Positions 21,811-35,176 are shown, counted from the stretch's first letter. The stretch: DNA of 64,000 bases from Euptelea pleiosperma (GCA_035048495.1 CM068542.1:36423109-36487108); one strand, 5' to 3'. Notes: generated by a model not told the origin, from the sequence alone. Program-made: numbers and translations.

Positions 21811-22605
21811 TCTTCTCTGTATCGTTCCAATTTTGTCTCGGAAGAGTCAATTTTGCAACGCTTATTTTAACGGTTTTTGCAACGACTGTATATAACTGTT
21901 CATAGGGTTATGATTTTCCATGAGGGCAGTGTTTGTATCATCTTCGGGACGGCATTGTAGTGCGTCGTCCAAAACATTCAAGCTGTTGATGTTCTTCAAA
22001 ATTTGTGCAGTTGGAATCCCGATGAACATAACTCAAATTTCAAAAAACATAAACGTCATCCTAAGCACTAGCATTTCACCTATGTAAATGACATCCTGCC
22101 GTGCAACAGCCCTTCTCGTTGTTTCAGGAATATTGCAGCTAGGTGTCAACGGGTTAGTTCCAGTTGGTACCTAAGGTACCCAACCTCTTCAGTTCTTAAC
22201 CGGAAGGTCTGGAACCGATTGTTTGGTTCTGGTGGGTTTTGGTTCCGGATATATCAGTTCCAATCCTGATAATACGACAAAATTAAAATTATATTTATAT
22301 ATCGGTTTGGTATCAATATCAAGCGCCAGAACCATTATTATCAGTTTGGTTCCGGTTCTAGTTCTTTTTTAGCCTTGAAAATGTGGAACTAGAACTGATA
22401 TTTTTGGTTCCGTTCCCATTCGGTTTTGGTTAAACTGGTACAAATTGACATCCCTAATTACAACGTAATAATAAGGAAAATGATGATCTCATCCTTATGT
22501 TGGATGTCTTGGAGATTTGTATACTGTGAATCTCGAGGACCATCAAGAATGATACCATCACCCTACTGCATCAAAGCTACTTGTTCAAATCAAGTCCGCC
22601 TTTGC
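21811..22605. other. Intergenic, locally repetitive
   Basis: From 22150 to 22450 the sequence repeats 'ggttccggttc'-like motifs without clear unit length. No gene is seen. Confidence 0.5.
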
Positions 22606-22609
22606 CAAC

Positions 22610-22880
22610 AAAGTCTGTATAAACCATGTGGCACTCTTCGAGACCACCGACCGGTTTGATGTTTGGTCCATCCCTAGGTGGAGCTACAGACTAAAAATCA
22701 GCTAGAATAGTGATTTCTAGCCCTTTGATTTTAGTCTTTTAAATGAGTTGATTTTTAGCCATGGGATTTGAGCATTATTTGGGTACTCAGATCCAACAGC
22801 TATAAATCACCAATCATGGATGGTCCAAATTTCTTTACGGTCAATGGTCTCTAAGAATATACCACGTTAGCTCATATAAA
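22610..22880. mobile_element. Degenerate foldback MITE
   Basis: Arms (about 22620-22735 and 22750-22880) share the 'atgtttggtccatcc' and 'tatttgggtac...gatcc' landmarks of the family. Ends are eroded. Confidence 0.55.
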
Positions 22881-22904
22881 CGCCAATGTTGGAATCATAT
22901 AAAC

Positions 22905-23245
22905 TCCATTGGCGCTGACCACATGGATGTTTGGCCAGTCCCTCGGTGAACTTGCAAACCAAAAATCAGCTTGATAAGTGATTTACACCCTTTGGATCTT
23001 TGCACCCAAATAACGCACAATAATGCTCAAATTCCTACGGTTAAAATCAATCCATGAAAATAACTTCAATCCAGCGCTTAGAAATCATGGGTCAGGTTTA
23101 TTTATGGTTTGTAGGTCCACCTAGTGATTGGCCAAACATCCATATGGTTAGCGTCCACTAAGAGTGTGACACATGGCTCGTCTTGTGGTCTGTGATCGGC
23201 TTCGGTCACAGCATGGTGAGCGAAGGTTTACTCTTGAGACAACTA
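22905..23245. mobile_element. Foldback MITE, GAGTAAAAC family, left end eroded
   Basis: Both arms hold the 'catggatgtttggcc' and 'ccaaaaatcag' landmarks in inverted order. The right end is 'ggtttactcttgag'. Confidence 0.6.
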
Positions 23246-23329
23246 TGATATCAGTTGGACCAATCCAATCTGCATACTTTTGCAGACTTAAAAGTATGCA
23301 ACGTTGTCAGCACTGTTGGAGATCTCGCT

Positions 23330-23570
23330 AATCGAGCAGCTTTTTAGTCAACCTCTTGATGAACCTACACATCAAAAATCAATATAATTAGTGATTTATA
23401 TTTGTTGGATTTAGCATTTTAATAACATAGATTTTTACTGTTGAATTTGAGCCTTTTTTATGCTAAAATATAACTATTATAAATGACCGATTAAACTGAT
23501 CCTTGGTATGTAGGTCCACAAAAAAGTGGTCCAAACATCCATAAAGTCACTAGGCCCTAAATTAAGCTCC
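23330..23570. mobile_element. Degenerate foldback MITE
   Basis: Inverted arms around 'atcaaaaatcaatataattagtg' and 'gatccttggtatgtaggtcc' (abridged). Strongly diverged. Confidence 0.45.
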
Positions 23571-23639
23571 AAATGACATTTTTAGGAGGGGAGACTTGAC
23601 ATAAAACATTTTCTGCAGGGTAAAGGCCCCTCAACATTA

Positions 23640-23790
23640 CCCTTAGACAGCTATAACAGGTCACATCAATCACGTCTGAGTAAAACAAAGTCAGAATATT
23701 AATATCTTTACTTTTTTTAAAAACTCAATAACAATAAGTAAATGTTTTTTTTAATAATGGCCGTTATTTCTGTTATAATGCTAAGCTTGT
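23640..23790. repeat. GTTATAACGG-type dispersed repeat
   Basis: It contains 'ggtcacatcaatcac', 'gtctgagtaaaa' and 'agtcagaatatt', which recur at about 47410 (in part) and 58340, then 'gccgttatttctgttataatg'. This is a non-coding dispersed family. Confidence 0.5.
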
Positions 23791-23835
23791 TTTTTTTATT
23801 TTTATTTGAACATTATTTTCAAAGTTCTGTAACAG

Positions 23836-24478
23836 CTTATGAATTGGTCCTCTCTTTGCATACCAAAAGCTTTGGGTGGACTAGGTTTCTGCAAGTTTCG
23901 AGATAACAATCTCATCCTGTTGGGCAAAAATGTATGGAATCCCCTATCCAAGCCAATCCAAGCCACACTTCATACTCTCTTGGATTGGCTAAAACTGATC
24001 ACGGATGGGGCTTGGTCGGCTGAATCCCAAATGGCAGGTCTTTGTTTTATTATTCCTACAAAGTTTATTTTGGCAGGAGTGTGTCGAGTCCCGTCCAAAT
24101 CGGCAGAGGAACCCGAGGCAAAGGCGTTAAGATGGGGAATTGAAAATGCAGTGGCTCGAGGTTTGCTATTATTGGAAATAGAGTCAGATGCTGAAGTTAT
24201 TATCAAACAACTTAACTTATCTTCCTCCTTTTTAAGTTGGCATACCTCTCCAATTGGTGTTGACATCTTACTTTTGACCTCGAAGCTGGATTCCCATCAA
24301 TTTCTTTTTTGTTTTAGGGCTTATTGGAGACGTCATATCTTCCTTAGCTACTGATGGTCTTCTTCTTTTGTTTGGTCTACCCCCTACCTGGTTATTGTCT
24401 TTGTGTAACAGGCCGGATGGGTAGCTGTTTTGTGTTTCTGCTTTTCTTTATATAGCTTAGCTGCTTACAAAAAGGAAA
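23836..24478 (+). mobile_element. Internally deleted L1-type LINE fragment with 15-bp TSD
   Basis: The direct repeat AAAGTTCTGTAACAG flanks it exactly (23821-23835 and 24479-24493), and the 3' end is A-rich (about 24467-24478). This is a target-primed insertion. It carries the end of an RT region and an RNase H domain in one frame (next entry). Confidence 0.85.
23839..24354 (+). pseudogene. LINE RT C-terminus fused to RNase H (171 aa, open)
   Basis: Residues 1-30 (NWSSLCIPKALGGLGFCKFR) match the post-RT 'thumb' region of plant LINEs. Residues 53-130 (LITDGAWSAESQMAG ... EAKALRWGIENAVARGLLLLEIESD) match the plant RVT_3-type RNase H with its leading Asp and later Asp/Glu residues. The zinc-knuckle region normally between them is missing, so the frame runs across a deletion. 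Despite that it stays open for 171 codons. Probably non-functional, though recent enough to keep its frame. Confidence 0.75.
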
Positions 24479-24519
24479 AAAGTTCTGTAACAGGGTTGGG
24501 GAACATTGCCATTATAGAG

Positions 24520-24890
24520 GAGTAAAACTTAGTTGACAGGACCTTGTCGTTGAGGCCAATGACAGTGCGCAACATAAGCCACATGGCACACTCTTGAGGA
24601 CTCTGACTGTATGGATGTTTGGCCAATCCCTAGGTGACCTACAACCCAAGAATCAGTCCGATTAGTAATTTCTAGGCGTTGGATTGGAATTATTTTCATG
24701 GGTTGATTTTAACATTGGGAATTTAGCATTATTGACCGTTATTTGAGATACAGAGATCCAAAAGTTCGAAATCACTAATCAAGCTTGGTTTGTAGGTCCA
24801 CCTAGGGATTGGAAAAACATACATACAGTCAGAGTCCTCTAAGAATGTGCCACGTGGCTCATATTGTGCCCTGTCATCAAAGTTTTACTC
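24520..24890. mobile_element. Foldback MITE with 9-bp TSD, GAGTAAAAC family
   Basis: Termini GAGTAAAACT and AGTTTTACTC; flanks ATTATAGAG at 24511-24519 and 24891-24899 are identical (a tenth G also matches). Palindromic arms with the family core. A 9-10 bp TSD points to the Mutator-like superfamily. Confidence 0.85.
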
Positions 24891-24899
24891 ATTATAGAG

Positions 24900-25434
24900 G
24901 CCCCATTTTTAAAACCATGATCCCAACCATCCAATTGAAGGTTAGGTATGTGTCGCATGAAACCAAGAAACAAAATCATTCAAGTGACATCAACTAGGGG
25001 TGTTAAGGGACTGGTTCGTGCACCAATGGACCCAAAAAATCAGAACCTATTTCAGTGTCTATTCCCAAAATAGGTGGTCTCAAGATCATAATCAACAAAT
25101 ATCTGATTTCCATGTAGCATTGAGTGGTCGTCTGCTGTACAAAATGTGAAAAAAAAAGGGGGCACATTCTTGCTGATAAATTGGGTGACGTCCAAATGCA
25201 TGTTATCTCGTGACACATCATCAACAAAAGATGTAACTAGATGCTTGTGGTTATTTGGGCATGGTTTTAGAAAACGTGTCAATTATAACGGCTCTTACAA
25301 CGCAACAGCTGTTGTTTTGGAAACAAAACGTCAGGTTATTTTGAAAATAATAATATTTTGACTGCTTTTTTTTTACTCATGTGATTGATGTGACCCATTA
25401 TAACAGACATAACGGCGAGGTTAAGTACGTGGTC
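24900..25434. other. Intergenic with AACGG-type and LTR-less repeats
   Basis: Around 25270-25420 short CCGTT/AACGG and 'catgtgattgatgtgaccc' motifs belong to the same dispersed family as 23640-23790, here reversed. No gene is seen. Confidence 0.4.
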
Positions 25435-25640
25435 GGAACAGCAAGCAAGGATGGGCCAAACATCCATATGGTCAAAAATCTCTAAGAGTGTCACGTGGCA
25501 TATATTGTGGTCCGCCAGCAAAATTCTACTCTCCCCGGGGGGACAGCGAGTAAAACTTCACTGATCATCACGGTGACCACTTACAAATGAGCCACGTGGC
25601 CCCTTTTTAGAGAATGCTAACTGTATGGATGTGTGGAAAG
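25435..25640. repeat. Two partial MITE arms in opposite orientation
   Basis: 25435-25541 is the right arm ending 'attctactc'; 25548-25640 starts 'gcgagtaaaacttc' and is a left arm. Neither has its partner arm, so they are decayed or broken copies. Confidence 0.5.
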
Positions 25641-26030
25641 GAGGCCGTTTTAACGGTTAAACGGACTGGGGGCGTTATCGTTTAAACCGTTTAAACGGCC
25701 GTTAAAACGGATTGAAACGGTCAGGGGCAAAAATGGAATTAAGCGGGTTCTAACGGAAAAAAATGGAGAAAGTGGCGCTGAAATTCAAATTTTGAAATTT
25801 GAAAATAAAAAAAAAAACTGAATTTAACGGATTTAAACGGAAATTAAATGGATTTTAACAGAATTAAACAGTTTTAACGGCTGTTTTTTTCACAAAATTT
25901 TTCAAAATTAAACGGCTGTTTAAACGATTTTAACGGCCGTTTTTTTCAAAACCGATAAAACGGGTTTAAACGGAAACGGGCTTGGGGCGTTAAAACGGTT
26001 TTAAACGGAAACGGTCTAATCAGCCTGATT
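25641..26030. repeat. AACGG/CCGTT-rich low-complexity block
   Basis: More than twenty 'aacgg' or 'ccgtt' motifs in 390 bp, much of it 'gtttaaacgg' permutations. Parts match the middle of the Helitron composite (4540-4900 and 54130-54330), including 'gaaacggtcaggggcaaaaatgg' (abridged). Confidence 0.7.
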
Positions 26031-26089
26031 AGAGAGAAGATATTTATGTCGAGGTTTTATAACTTTCATTATTTCAAAATTCAAAGTAA

Positions 26090-26345
26090 AATGTGGGCGC
26101 GTGGAGGACAAGCCAGAGAGAAACCAAGAATAGAAAGTGGCTTGAGAGAGGGAGAGAGGGAAACCCTTACACAGAGAGAAAGAGGGAGAAAACGTGGGCG
26201 CGTCAAGATTGGATGACAATCCCAGAGATAGACAGAGAATAGAAGGTGTAGATTCAGAAGCTTTCTCTTGGTCTCCACGCATTGAAATCATCTGTAGAGG
26301 AGGACGCAAAAGAACTCCCCTTTCGCGCAGAGGCACAAGAGGTTC
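26090..26345 (+). other. Possible first (untranslated) exon of an unidentified gene
   Basis: GA-rich sequence lacking MITE or TE similarity is followed by 'gcacaagag|gttcg', a possible donor, then 'aaaccctag', common in plant leaders. An intron-like AT-rich stretch follows. I cannot name a product and no downstream exon is assured. Confidence 0.25.
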
Positions 26346-27984
26346 GTTTTCAACTTGCACTAATTTCACCATAATCGCCAAACCCTAGACTCTGATGTTC
26401 TTTACAATCGTGCTGATTATTACACGTCTCTTACGAATCTATATTTCTATGTGGTTAAGTTTTCTTTTTATGAACCCTAGCCCTTGACGATGTCTATAAT
26501 CGTCCTCATTTTGTTCGTTACTTGAGATAGCAGATATATTTGTCGTGTTAACAATTCCTATGTAGTTCGTTCACGCTATAATAATGAGTGCGATGCTGGT
26601 TCAAATTCCTGTGTTGCATCAGACCTTCCATAGTTCCCAAATTTGTTTGAGTAGGTACCAAGGAGATGCCATGTATACGAGAATAGATTTTGGGAGAATT
26701 AAGTGAGCTAATGATAGAGTGTTTCTGGAACAAAGTGATCAGAAACTGTATATTTAAGTAGGCGACTTAACTGTCTCTCCAACTATTAACCACTTTGCTT
26801 CTGTTAAAAGTAGCCATTCAGGATGGGGATTTTGTTACCTTTGCTGAGCTAGTTATTCAGTCAACTATATTTGTGAATCCTAGACTTAATTGAGTTCAGT
26901 TGAAAACCGTGTGGGATAGTACAAAGATTTTTCTTTGGGTATAGTGATGTGTGTTTCTGGAACAAAGTTTTGCTGAATTTTTATAAATTCTATCCTCTTT
27001 TTCAAATTTATTTTTTTGGAGATCTTGAAAGCAAATTTGTTTGAAGGGCTGATTGGTTTTCAAATGGTTTGAATTGGCTGGATTGTAAGATGCATGACTA
27101 GGGTGGGTGTTGGGGTGTGTTTTGTTTTGTTGTTGGCCTGTTCTTTTCCTTCTGTGGGTCTCTCTCATATGTTTTTTGTGTTTCTTTTGGTCGCTTGGTA
27201 GGCTTCCTTAGCCTCCAAGGATCCCTCTTAATAAAGCAGTTCAATTATAAAAAAAAAGGGCCGATTGGATGTTCTAGCTCACGGGCATTTTACAACATGC
27301 TTAGATGGTACATCTTTAGTTGTGCACAACAGTGGATGACATCGTTTACTTCTAGACAGGCACTACAGTGTTTAGTAGAAAACAAAGTGGGCTGAAAAAT
27401 ATGCGAGAAAGAAACATTTTTTTAAGCAAAGTTGGTGCAAAAGTTTTCCAGTTGTTTTTTCCTTCTGAGTCTAATGTTGGGCGCTGTTCAAATGCAACGA
27501 TACCCAAAAAGCAGTTGGGAAATTCATGCGCTCAAATGGCCCCTTAATTTCTCTTATTATTAGTGTCGATGAGCAAATTAGGCTAATTTTTGCTACCTTA
27601 GATTCACAGAAAAGACTCATAAGATGGACTCTCCTTTTGTATAGTAGCAGATCGAATTGTTTGAGCTGGACCTAACACACTAGCATGGTGGAAATAAACA
27701 AATCTAGTCTGCATAAAAACACATTTTTAAGGAGTATTCAATGGTGGATACCATTTTTGCATACTTTTGAGTCTGCAAACATATGCAGACTAGATTTTTC
27801 CGTGGAAAATATGATTTGGTCAATGATCGGAATAACATGAACTGTGTACGTAGGGAGTGAGAGAATAGTATAAGGTTTAATCAACCTTTTAGAATAAGCC
27901 AGTCCCTTGCTGGGCCTACACATGATTCCCCAGTACCCAAAAAATGCTTGAATCCAAAATTTGCTGTTCTGCGGGGTTTCAAAG
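26346..27984. other. Intergenic or intronic, nothing recognised
   Basis: AT-rich, with no long protein-like frame and no paired repeat ends. Confidence 0.5.
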
Positions 27985-28300
27985 TTTGAAGTCTTTCCCT
28001 CCCAAAATGCCACATCAAGCACTCTTTTGGGTCCACTGACCTTATGGATGTTCGGCCCTCTTCTTGGTGGATCTACATATAAAAAATCAGCTTGATCAGT
28101 TATTTATAGCATTAGATGTAAGCATCCAAAAGAACCTTAAATCCATAGGCCAGAAATTATCCATGAAAATGCTCAAATCCAACGGATCAAAATCTCTGCT
28201 GTGTTGGTTCACCAAGAGGTGAACCATACATCTATGGTCTGATGGGCCCCAAAAGGTCCCACATGACATTTTTTGAGGGAAGTCCCCTGGGGAGAATATA
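27985..28300. mobile_element. Foldback MITE
   Basis: The left edge 'ctttccctcccaaaatg' is mirrored by 'cattttttgagggaag' near 28280. Arms share 'ccaacgg' and 'ccaagaggtgaacc' landmarks. A partial copy of the GAGTAAAAC family follows to about 28480. Confidence 0.55.
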
Positions 28301-28480
28301 ACTTTGCTGACGGACCACAATATGAGACACGTGGCATATTCTTAGTGATTTCTAAGCATTGGATTGGAGTTGTTTTGGGTTAATTTTTAACCTTGAACTT
28401 TGAGCATTATTTGGGGTACAAGGATCCAAAGGTTTGTAGGTCCCCCTAGGGATGGGCCAAACATCCATTTGGTTACTTGG

Positions 28481-29365
28481 CTATTATTAGTTAGGCAGCT
28501 TAGGCTAGCGAAACAAATAGGTTTGGACATGGTTAAACCGCTTGAAGATTAGGTCCTCTTCCCTCCCCTCCTTTTGTTTTGCATTTACTCTTTGCCCCTT
28601 TTTATCGAGTTCTTTTTATTAGTTTATATTGGCCAAGATCTAATTAAGAGTCATACAGGTCATACGAATTCATGCTAAGCAACTTTCATGCCCATTACGC
28701 TAACTCATCAAAATGATGTGGAGAGACATGGTGGATAGCACCCTGATTTCCAAGAGTTTACGGATTACCAAAGACGCCTTTTTGTTTGTCTCAAAGAGAA
28801 TAGTCTTTTTCTGATGTGTGAACTCTTAACAATAACCAAGATTTTGCTGAAATTGGACAATTTTGATGCAGTATCACACATTCATCAAGAGGGTATGGTT
28901 TGATGTATGTTTAGTCCAATGATATGTCAAACAGTGCCATAATATCCATGAATCTACTGATATGGGGTTGCTTTCATTCCAATTCGAAGAATGGATTGAT
29001 GTATTTTAGGATTTGCAGAGGTTTGATTCGGACTTTTTTTATTATTTTCTTCAAATTTCATCAAAAGATTCCATAAATTTTTTCACTCTAATTTTTTTTT
29101 TGTAATTTGTTTATTTTTAATGTCTATCTATTGTAATGGATTTTTTTCTTTTGAATTTATTATTTTCTTCTTTGTATCATTTTCTATTAATGTAAATTCC
29201 ATAATGAGTCATCACAATCATTACTCAATTTTCAAAAGGGCACAGAGGATGGACATTGCCCTTATGAATTGCGGTTTACCTATCTTCAATTGAGGGTGCT
29301 TGTATCATTTATATGTGATGAATTGTGTAGATATCTATAAGTTGGGTTTTGCATTTAATTTCTTT
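28481..29365. other. AT-rich left flank of the tandem array
   Basis: No gene. Toward 28960-29365 T-rich sequence has faint similarity to array units and may be a highly diverged edge unit. Confidence 0.45.
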
Positions 29366-32300
29366 CAATTTTATAAGAGCATGTTTTATTCGTGAATGCT
29401 TAAGGAGATTCGATCGAGGATTTTTTCTTTTTCTATCTTTTTGTTTTTATTATTTAATACCATTTTATTTTATTATTTTATTTCCATGTCTATTGATACT
29501 TATCTTAATTGAGTCCTAACACACATCAGACCTATCCATCAAAGAGGGTATCGATTTAAGATTGTGGGGTTGGCTGTGTTTTTAGTTTTGGTGGATAGTT
29601 AAGATTCGTGTAAAGGTCTCTTTTGAGAAAATATTACTTTTATATGATTTGATTTCACCGCATATATTATTAATATGGTTTTTGTTATTTTCTCCATTTT
29701 TATCCTCCATTTTTTATTTTATTATGTACTTAAAATAATGTTTTTGAGTCATTTATCTTTTAGTATTCTGATATTTAATGCGGATTAAGACTCAATCTAG
29801 TAATCCTATAGCTATCACGATAATCTAACAAAGTGGGGATGGATAAGAGTGGCTAAGCAACATCTTTTGCTGTTTTAGTCGTGAATGCTTATGGAGATTC
29901 GATAAAGGATTTTTCCGTTTTCTATCTTTTTGTTTTTATTTTTTAATGTCATTTTATTTCCGTGTCTATTGATACTTACCTTAAGTGAGTCCTAACACAC
30001 ACAGACCTATCCATCAAAGAGGGTATCGATTTAAGATTGTGGGGTTGGCTGTGTTTCTAGTTTTGGTGGATAGTTAAGATTCGTGCGAAGGTCTCTTTTG
30101 AGAAAATATTACTTTTATATGATTTGATTTCACCGCATAGGTTATTAATATGGTTTTTGTTATTTTTTCCATTTATATACTCCATTTTTTGTTTGATTAT
30201 GTTCTTAAAACAATGTTTTTGAGTCATTTATCTTTTAGTGTTCTGATACTTAATGCGGATTAAGACTCAAAGTAGTACTCCTATGGCCATCACGATAATC
30301 TAACAAAGTGGGGATGGATAAGAGTGGATAAGTAGCATCTTCTGCTGATTGTGGCTTAACTCAGTTTTATAAGAGCATGTTTTATTCGTGAAGGCTTATG
30401 GAGATTCAATCGAGGATTTTTCCGTTTTCTATCTTTTTGTTTTTATTTTTTAATGTCATTTTATTTTATTATTTTATTTTCGTGTCTATTGATACTTAAT
30501 TGAGTCCTAACACACATTAGACCTATCCATCAAAGAAGGTATCGATTTAAGATTGTGGGGTTGGCTGTGTTTCTAGTTTCAGTGGATAGTTGAGATTCGT
30601 GTGAAGGTCTCTTTTGAGAAATTATTACTTTTATATGATTTAATTTTACTGCATAGGTTATTAATATTGTTTTTGTTATTTTCTCCATTTCTATCATTAA
30701 TATTTTGTTTGACTATATTCTTAAAACATTGTTTTTTAGTTATTTATCTTTTAGTTTTTTGTTATTTAATTGCGGATTAAGACTCAATCTAGTACTATTG
30801 CCATCACGATAATATAAGAAAGTGGGAATGGATAAGAAGGGCTAATCGACATCTTCTGCTGATTGCGGCTTAACTCAGTTTTTTAAGAGGATGTTTTATT
30901 CGTGAAGGCTTCTAGAGATTCGATCGAGTATTTTTTCGTTTTCTATCTTTTTGTTATTTTTTTAATGTCATTTTTTATTATTATTTTATTTTTATGTTTA
31001 TTGATACTTACCTTAATTGAGTCCTAACACACATCAAACGTATCTATCAGAGAGGGTATCGATTTAAGATTGTGGGGTTGGCTGTGTTTCTAGTTTTGAT
31101 GGATAGTTAGGATTCGTGTGAAGGTCTCTTTTGAGAAAATATTACTTTTATATGATTTGATTTCACTGCATATGTTATTAATATGGTTTTTGTTATTTTC
31201 TCCATTTTATCCTCTATTTTTTGTTTGATTATGTACTTAAAACTAATGTTTTTGAGTTATTTATTTTTTAGTATTCTGATACTTAATGCGGATTAAGACT
31301 CAATCTAGTACTCCTATAGCCATCACGATAATCTAACAAAGTGGGGATGGATAAGAGTGGTTAAGCAACATATTTTGTTGCTTTAGTCGTGAATGCTTAT
31401 GGAGATTCGATCGAGGATTTTTCCGTTTTCTATATTTTTGTTTTTATTTTTTAAAGTTATTTTATTATGTTATTTTATTTCCGTGTCTATTGATACTTAC
31501 CTTATTTGAGTCCTAACACACATCAGACCTATCCATTAAAGAGGGTATCGATTTAAGATTGTGGGGTCGGCTGTGTTTTTAGTTTTGGTGGATAGTTAAG
31601 ATTCGTGTAAAGGTCTCTTTTCGAGAAAATATTACTTTTATATGATTTGATTTCACCGCATATGTTATTAATATGGTTTTTGTTATTTTCTCCGTTTTTA
31701 TCCTCCATTTTTTGTTTGATTATGTACTTTAAAATAATGTTTTTGAGTCATTTATCTTTTAGTGTTCTGATACTTAATGCGGATTAAGACTCAATCTAGT
31801 ACTCCTATAGCCATCACGATAATCTAACAAAGTGGGGATGGATAAGAGTGGCTAAGCAACATATTTTGCTGTTTTAGTCGTGAATGCTCATGGAGATTCG
31901 ATCGAGGATTTTTCTGTTTTCGATCTTTTTGTTTTTTATTTTTTAATGTCGTTTTATTATTTTATTTTATTTCCGTGTCTATTGATACTTACCTTAATTG
32001 AGTCCTAACACACATCAGACCTATCCATCAAAGAGGGTATCGATTTAAGATTGTGCGGTTGGCTGTGTTTCTAGTTTTGGTGGATAGTTAAGATTCGTGT
32101 AAAGGTCTTTTTTGAGAAAATATTGCTTTTATATGATTTGATTTCACCACATAGGTTATTAATATGGTTTTTGTTATTTTTTCCATTTATATTCTCCATT
32201 TTTGTTTGATTATGTTCTTAAAACAATATTTTCGAGTCATTTATCTTTAGTGTTCTGATATTTAATGCGGATAAAGACTCAATCTAGTATTCCTATAGCC

Positions 32301-35176
32301 ATCACGATAATCTAACAAAGTGGGATGGATAAGAGTGGATAAGCAGCATCTTCTGCTGATTGTGGCTTAACTCAGTTTTATTCGTGAAGGTTTGTGGAGA
32401 TTCGATCGAGGATTTTTCTGTTTTTTATCTATTTGTTTTTATTTTTTAACCTATTTTATTTCTTTGTCTATTGATACTTACCTTAATTGAGTCGTAACAC
32501 ACATCAGACCTATCCATCAAAGAAGGTATCGATTTAAGATATTGGGGTTGGTTGTGTTTCTAATTTTGGTGGATAGTTAAGATTCGTGTGAAGGCCTCTT
32601 TTGAGAAAATATTACTTTTATATGATTTGATTTCACCGCATATGTTATTAATATGGTTTTTGTTATTTTCTCTATTTTTATCCTGCATTTTTTGTTTGAT
32701 TATGTACTTAAAATAATGTTTTTAAGTCATTTATCTTTTAGTGTTCTGATACTTAATGCGGATTAAGACTCAATCTAGTACTCCTATAGCCATCACGATA
32801 ATCTAACAAAGTGGGGATGGATAAGAGTGGCTAAACAACATCTTTTGTTGTTTTAGTCGTGAATGCGTATGGAGATTCGATCGAGGATTTTTCCGTTTTC
32901 TATCGTTTTGTTTTTTATTTTTAATGTCATTTTATTAGTTTCTTTTATTTCTGCGTCTATTGATACTTACCTTAATTGAGTTCTAACACACATCAGACCT
33001 ATCCATCAAAGAGGGTATCGATTTCAGATTGTGGGGTTGGTTGTGTTTCTAGTTTTGGTGGATAGTTAAGATTCGTGTAAAGGTCTCTTTTGAGAAAATA
33101 TTACTTTTATATGATTTGATTTCATCGCATAGGTTCTTAATATGGTTTTGTTATTTTTTCCATTTCTATCCTCCATTTTTTGTTTGATTATATTCTTAAA
33201 ACAATGTTTTCGAGTCATTTATCTTTTAGTGTTCTGATATTTAATGCGGATAAAGACTCAATCTAGTACTCCTATAGCCATCACGATAATCTAATAAAGT
33301 GGGGATGGATAAGAGTGGATAAGCAACATCTTCTGTTGATTGTGGCTTAACTCAGTTTTATAAGAGCATGTTTTATTCGTGAAGGGCTTATGGAGATTCG
33401 ATCGAGGATTTTTCCGTTTTCTATCTTTTTATTTTTATTTTTTTAATGTCATTTTATTTTATTATTTTATTTCCGTGTCTATTGATACTTACCTTAATTG
33501 AGTCCTAACACACATTAGACCTATCCATCAAAGAAGGTATCTATTTACGATTGTGGGGTTGGCTGTGTTTCTAGTTTTGGTGGATAGTTATGATTCGTGT
33601 GAAGGTCTCTTATAAGAAATTATTACTTTTATACAATTTAATTTTACCGCATAGGTTATTAATATTTTTTTGTTATTTTCTCCATTTCTATCATCCATTT
33701 TTTGTTTGATTATGTTCTTAAAACATTGTTTTTTAGTCATTTATCTTTTAGTTTTTTGTTATTTAATGCGAATTAAGACTCAATCTAGTACTCCTATTGC
33801 CATCACGATAATATAACGTGGGAATGGATAAGAAGGGCAAATCGACATCTTTTGCTGATTGCGGCTTAACTCAGTTTTTTAAGAGGATGTTTTATTCGTG
33901 AAGGCTTCTGGAGATTCGATCGAGTATTTTTTCGTTTTCTATCTATTTGTCATTTTTTTAATGTCATTTTTTGTTGTTATTTTATTTCCATATTTATTGA
34001 TACTTACCTTAATTGAGTCCTAACACACATCAAATGTATCCATCAGAGAGGGTATCGATTTAAGATTGTGGAGTTGGCTGTGTTTCTAGTTTTGGTGGAT
34101 AGTTAGAATTCGTGTGAAAGTCTCTTTTAAGAAAATATTACTTTTATATGATTTGATTTCACCGCATATGTTATTAATATGGTTTTTGTTATTTTCTCCA
34201 TTTTTATCCATTTTTTGTTTGAGTATGTACTTAAAATAATGTTCTTGAGTCATTTATCTTTTAGTGTTCTGATACTTAATGCGGATTAAGACTCAATCTA
34301 GTACTCCTATAGCCATCATGATAATCTAACAAAGTGGGGATGGATAAGAGTGGCTAAGCAACATCTTTTGCTGTTTTAGTTGTGAATGCTTACGGAGATT
34401 CGATCGAGGATTTTTCCGTTTTCTATCTTTTTGTTTTTATTTTTTAATGTCATTTTATTATTTTATTTTATTTCCGTGTCTATGGATAATTACCTTAATT
34501 GAGTCCTAACACACATAAGACCTATCCATCAAAGAGGGTATCGATTTAAGATTGTGGGGTCGGCTGTGTTTTTAGTTTTGGTGGATAGTTAAGATTCGTG
34601 TAAAGGTCTCTTTTGAGAAAATGTTACTTTTATATTATTTGATTTCACCGCATAGGTTATTAATATGGTTTTTGTTATTTTTTCCATTTATATTCTCCAT
34701 TTTTTGTTTGATTATGTTCTTAAAACAATGTTTTTGAGTCATTTATCTTTAAGTGTTATGATATTTAATGCGGATAAAGACTCAATCTAGTACTCCTATA
34801 GCCATCAATATAATCTAACAAAGTGGGGATGGATAAGAGTGGATAAGCAACATCTTCTGTTGATTGTCTTAACTCAGTTTTATAAATGCATGTTTTATTC
34901 GTGAATGCTTTTGGAGATTCGATTGAGGGTTTTTCCATTTTCTATCTTTTTGTTTTTAATTTTTTAATGTCATTTTATTTTATTATTTTATTTCCTTTTT
35001 TATTGATACTTACCTTAATTGTGTCCTAACACACATCAGACCTATCCATCAAAGAGGGTATCGATTTAAGATTGTTGGGTTTGCTGTGTTTCTAGTTTTG
35101 GTGGATAGTTAAGATTCGTGTGAAAGTCTCTTTTGAGAAAGTATTACTTTTATATGATTTGATTTTACCGCATAGG

